From assembly GCF_024436065.1 (NCBI RefSeq), contig NZ_JANFNS010000001.1, positions 806,001 to 870,000 on the forward strand: DNA of 64,000 nucleotides, in the 5' to 3' direction. The position numbers were made by a program, and so were the translations under genes. Source of the DNA: Saccharibacillus sp. JS10 (lineage in GTDB: Bacteria > Bacillota > Bacilli > Paenibacillales > Paenibacillaceae). This document shows positions 61,405 through 64,000 of this stretch, one piece after another. Numbering within the stretch: position 1 is the first letter of the stretch; each line of letters begins with the position of its first letter. The notes below the pieces were generated by a model. That model made no database searches. It was not told where the DNA came from and worked only from the letters and a program-made list of their open reading frames with translations.

Positions 61405-62774
61405 CGCAAAGCTCCTTGTTCCAGACGACGCGAAGCTTCAAGCAAAATTTCTTTTGCCGTATCGTATTTAGACTGTTTCGGCAGATCGGCAATCCGCCCT
61501 TCCGGTCCGAAAAGACGTACGATATTCGTATCTGATCCAAAACCTGCGCCTGTCTGCGTCACATCGTTCGCGACTAACATATCGCAATTTTTGCGTTGCA
61601 GCTTTTCCGAAGCGTAATGATCTAAATCATGTGTTTCCGCCGCAAACCCAACCAAAAATTGATGTTCTTTTTGCGAACCGAGCGTTTGCAACACATCGAC
61701 CGTTTTGACCAATTCAAGCGCCATCGTATCGCCAACCTTTTTGATTTTACGCGGCGAACTTGATTTAGGACGATAATCCGCAATCGCAGCCGACATAACA
61801 AGCATATCGGTCGTCGCCCATTCATTAAGGCAAGCTTCATACATATCTTCTGCCGATTCGATGCGCAGCGTTGGAATATCTGCCGGCAAAGGAATCTGCA
61901 CTTTACCTGCGATTAGTTTAACGTCAGCACCCAGATCACGAGCAGCTTGAGCGAGCGCGATTCCCATTTTACCGGACGAATCATTCGTGATATAACGCAC
62001 CGGATCAATACGTTCGATCGTTCCGCCTGCCGTTATGACGACCTTTTTGCCAAGCAGCGGATGTGATGGTGTTGTAGTTTCTGTATGTGAAGACGTCAAA
62101 TGACGTGCAAGCCCAAGTTCGGCAGAGCCTCCAGCGGTCGCAAATAATTTTTCGGTTCCTTCGCTTGGCTCTCCATCTACAAGATGTAAAGTCTCGGGTC
62201 CCGGATCATAAAACTCATGCGAAGAAGGTTCTTCTGCAAAAAAGCGCTGCAATACCGCTACAATCGTCTCGGGTTCTTCCAAACGACCTTTGCCTACATA
62301 ACCGCAAGCGAGCATTCCGTCACCCGGTTCGATCATCATCGCTCCGCGGTCGACTAACGTCTGCATATTTTGTACGACTGCCGGATGGCTATACATATGC
62401 ACGTTCATCGCAGGTGCGATCATGACAGGAGACGTAACCGCAAGCATCGTCGTCGACAACATATCGTCAGCAAGCCCATTAGCCAGTTTGCCTATGATAT
62501 TCGCAGTTGCCGGAGCAATGAGTACCAGATCCGCCCAATCCGCAAGATCAATATGGTTCACCACTTTCGGATTATGTTCTTCGAACGTATCCGTATGCAC
62601 CGTATTCCGCGTCAATACTTGAAGCGTCAAAGCCGGAATAAATTGCTGCGCACCCTCTGTCATGATAACTTGGACGTCCGCTCCTGCTTTGACCAATTGA
62701 CTGCATAGCGTTGCAGCTTTATAAGCAGCAATCCCTCCAGTTACACCGAGCAAAATCTTTTTCCCGTTTAACAT
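61401..62774 (-). CDS. coaBC: Bifunctional phosphopantothenoylcysteine decarboxylase/synthetase
   Basis: A 457-residue coenzyme A biosynthesis enzyme. CoaC part (1-~190): ILLGVTGGIAAYKA flavin site, TANIIGKLANGLADD, the catalytic PAMN motif in APAMNVHMY and the Cys-containing ACGYVGKGRL lid. CoaB part (~235-457): VVITAGGTIERIDPVRYITNDSSGKMG, AAIADYRP and VANDVTQTGAGFGSDTN. The linker (~190-235) is longer than usual. ATG at 62774 follows GGAGGGG; the reading frame open upstream is inside a terminator. Confidence 0.96.
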   Translation of the reverse strand: MLNGKKILLGVTGGIAAYKAATLCSQLVKAGADVQVIMTEGAQQFIPALTLQVLTRNTVHTDTFEEHNPKVVNHIDLADWADLVLIAPATANIIGKLANGLADDMLSTTMLAVTSPVMIAPAMNVHMYSHPAVVQNMQTLVDRGAMMIEPGDGMLACGYVGKGRLEEPETIVAVLQRFFAEEPSSHEFYDPGPETLHLVDGEPSEGTEKLFATAGGSAELGLARHLTSSHTETTTPSHPLLGKKVVITAGGTIERIDPVRYITNDSSGKMGIALAQAARDLGADVKLIAGKVQIPLPADIPTLRIESAEDMYEACLNEWATTDMLVMSAAIADYRPKSSSPRKIKKVGDTMALELVKTVDVLQTLGSQKEHQFLVGFAAETHDLDHYASEKLQRKNCDMLVANDVTQTGAGFGSDTNIVRLFGPEGRIADLPKQSKYDTAKEILLEASRRLEQGALR

Positions 62775-62790
62775 ATGCAATCCCCTCCTG

Positions 62791-62818
62791 AAAAAAAATA
62801 ACAACCATAAGGTTGTTA
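62791..62818 (-). terminator. Terminator between rpoZ and coaBC
   Basis: Minus strand TAACAACC, loop TTAT, GGTTGTTA, TTTTTTTT, ending a few bases before the coaBC ribosome site. Confidence 0.85.
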
Positions 62819-62880
62819 GAGATGGCGCGTTCTATCTAATGGAGCTTTTTATCTGATCTTGCGTAGCAAACCGGGAACCT

Positions 62881-63120
62881 TTACAGGTTCCGTTTACCTT
62901 TTTGTTCTTCGACAACTTCGTTCTCGTCGCGTGCTTCAAGCTTGATGTAGTCGCCGTAGATTTCTTCGAGCGCCGTACCTACTTGCTTGCTGGATTTTGG
63001 ACGTTGAAGTTCCGATTCTGCACCTTCGCGCAGTTGTCTTGCGCGTCTGCTCGATGCAACAACGAGCGAATACTTACTGTCTACTTTAGTCATGATTTTG
63101 TCGATAGAAGGATACAGCAT
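62881..63120 (-). CDS. rpoZ: DNA-directed RNA polymerase omega subunit
   Basis: A 79-residue omega subunit assisting RNA polymerase assembly: MLYPSIDKIMTKVDSKYSLVVASSRRARQLREGA, with the KYSLVV and RARQL conserved core, and GTALEEIYGDYI. Same place between gmk and coaBC as in Bacillus. Confidence 0.96.
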   Translation of the reverse strand: MLYPSIDKIMTKVDSKYSLVVASSRRARQLREGAESELQRPKSSKQVGTALEEIYGDYIKLEARDENEVVEEQKGKRNL

Positions 63121-63217
63121 ATTTATCGTCCTCTCTTATGCCTTTAGCTCGAAAAGAATTCTCTCGATTGCTAAAGACGAAGCCCGGTTTTCCGGTAATC
63201 TGTTTTTTTAAAACAAC

Positions 63218-63790
63218 TTATTTGGCGATACGGCAATGTTCCGCGACAATGATCGATTCGATTCGCATACAAGCTTTATCGACTTCATCATTGACAACCG
63301 AATAATCGTAATGACGCATCAATGCGATTTCTTCTTCGGCTACCGACATCCGGTTATGAATCACCGATTCTGTTTCCGTGCCGCGTCCGACAATCCGATC
63401 TTTCAACTCTTTAAGCGAAGGCGGAGTCAAGAAAATAAACACACCGTCCGGGAACGTCTGCTTGACCTTGAGCGCACCTTGTACTTCAATTTCCAAAATG
63501 ATGTCATTGCCAGCTTCGATCGTTTGTTCTACAAAATCACGCGGAGTTCCGTAGAAATTCTCTACGTACTGTGCGTATTCGAGCAGTTGATCATTAGCAA
63601 TCATATCACGAAATTCTTGCTGACTTTTAAAAAAATAATTTACGCCGTGTTGTTCGCCTTCTCGAGGTGAACGAGTCGTTGCCGATACCGAATACACAAG
63701 ACCCGGCAATCTTTTGCGTAATGCACTACATACCGTTCCTTTTCCGACGCCTGACGGTCCGGACAATACAATCAATAACCCTTTAGACAT
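63218..63790 (-). CDS. gmk: Guanylate kinase
   Basis: A 190-residue kinase converting GMP to GDP. P loop [18 protein letters not shown]-binding [21 protein letters not shown], and [43 protein letters not shown]. The ATG at 63790 follows GGAG; an in-frame ATG at 63802 overlaps the end of remA and is less likely. Confidence 0.97.
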   Translation of the reverse strand: MSKGLLIVLSGPSGVGKGTVCSALRKRLPGLVYSVSATTRSPREGEQHGVNYFFKSQQEFRDMIANDQLLEYAQYVENFYGTPRDFVEQTIEAGNDIILEIEVQGALKVKQTFPDGVFIFLTPPSLKELKDRIVGRGTETESVIHNRMSVAEEEIALMRHYDYSVVNDEVDKACMRIESIIVAEHCRIAK

Positions 63791-63801
63791 AGTTCTCTCC
63801 A

Positions 63802-64000
63802 TTATTCGTCGTTATCGTCGTCTTTGGTCGAGAGTCGGTGCGCGACCGTCTCTGGTTGTACCGCAGACAAAATGACGTGATCGCTGTCTGTAATAATAAC
63901 GGCACGCGTTCGACGTCCGTAAGTTGCATCAATCAGCATATGTCGATCTCTGGCTTCCTGAATGATCCGCTTAATTGGTGCGGATTCTGGGCTTACGATA
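63802..64000 (-). CDS. remA: Extracellular matrix/biofilm regulator RemA (DUF370), N-terminus cut by window edge
   Basis: The last 65 residues of RemA are visible: [20 protein letters not shown], then [36 protein letters not shown] and an acidic tail. RemA is a small DNA-binding protein that activates matrix genes in Bacillus. The gene runs off the right edge, so about 20-25 N-terminal residues are missing. Gene order remA-gmk-rpoZ-coaBC-priA matches the Bacillus cluster. Confidence 0.93.
   Translation of the reverse strand, partial: IVSPESAPIKRIIQEARDRHMLIDATYGRRTRAVIITDSDHVILSAVQPETVAHRLSTKDDDNDE

Overview
The window reads as a chromosomal piece of a spore-former-type Gram-positive of the Paenibacillaceae (Paenibacillus/Saccharibacillus-like). 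The basis is the Bacillus-type housekeeping order at the right end (remA-gmk-rpoZ-coaBC-priA-def-fmt-rsmB-rlmN-prpC-prkC-rsgA-rpe), strong AGGAGG ribosome sites with frequent TTG/GTG starts, an S-layer-homology protein, and LytST- and YtrA-type regulators. The genus is an inference from protein style, not a search result.

Layout. 1-7414: minus-strand type I-C CRISPR-Cas operon (cas3-cas5c-cas8c-cas7c-cas4-cas1; cas1 is cut by the window edge, cas2 would lie outside). A strong internal ribosome site and ATG inside cas8c predict a separate Cas11c small subunit. 7723-8188: leader and 5-repeat array 1, divergent from the cas operon. 8373-12361: an uncharacterised ATP-grasp / esterase / DUF4261-like cluster and a GNAT acetyltransferase. 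12457-14856: SLH surface protein. 15219-22096: a two-component system divergent from a three-gene lipid-linked glycosylation cassette (GT39-like, GT2, galU); the shared intergenic region holds four TCAG half-sites at exact 11-bp spacing. 22208-22941: a second I-C array with a leader about 91% identical to the first; its last repeat has decayed into an intrinsic terminator. 23081-28075: AlaX-type editing protein, an ABC exporter with a Fur-box-like palindrome on its promoter, two YtxH-like proteins, a small secreted protein. 28156-31821: fructose operon fruR-fruK-fruA. 32161-39693: SUFU-domain protein, two tandem near-identical chemoreceptors, and a YtrA-type GntR/ABC operon. 39820-43750: OFA-family MFS transporter beside a LytS/LytT-type two-component system, with a direct-repeat operator that closely matches the E. 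coli YpdB target. 43849-64000: recG, degV, fakA, divergent rpmB, then the conserved housekeeping run to remA, which is cut by the right edge.

How parts work together. Cas3/Cascade and the two arrays form one interference system with Cas4-Cas1 adaptation. GalU supplies UDP-glucose, the GT2 enzyme loads it on undecaprenyl phosphate and the GT39-like enzyme transfers it outside the membrane, probably under control of the adjacent kinase/regulator. The LytS/LytT pair most likely senses a carboxylate such as pyruvate and switches on the adjacent transporter. PrpC/PrkC form the PASTA-kinase signalling pair beside translation and cell-envelope genes. The most interesting non-coding signals are the YpdB-like operator, the 11-bp-phased TCAG array, the repeat-derived terminator of array 2, the internal Cas11c start and two unexplained perfect inverted repeats (27257-27308 and 48787-48838).
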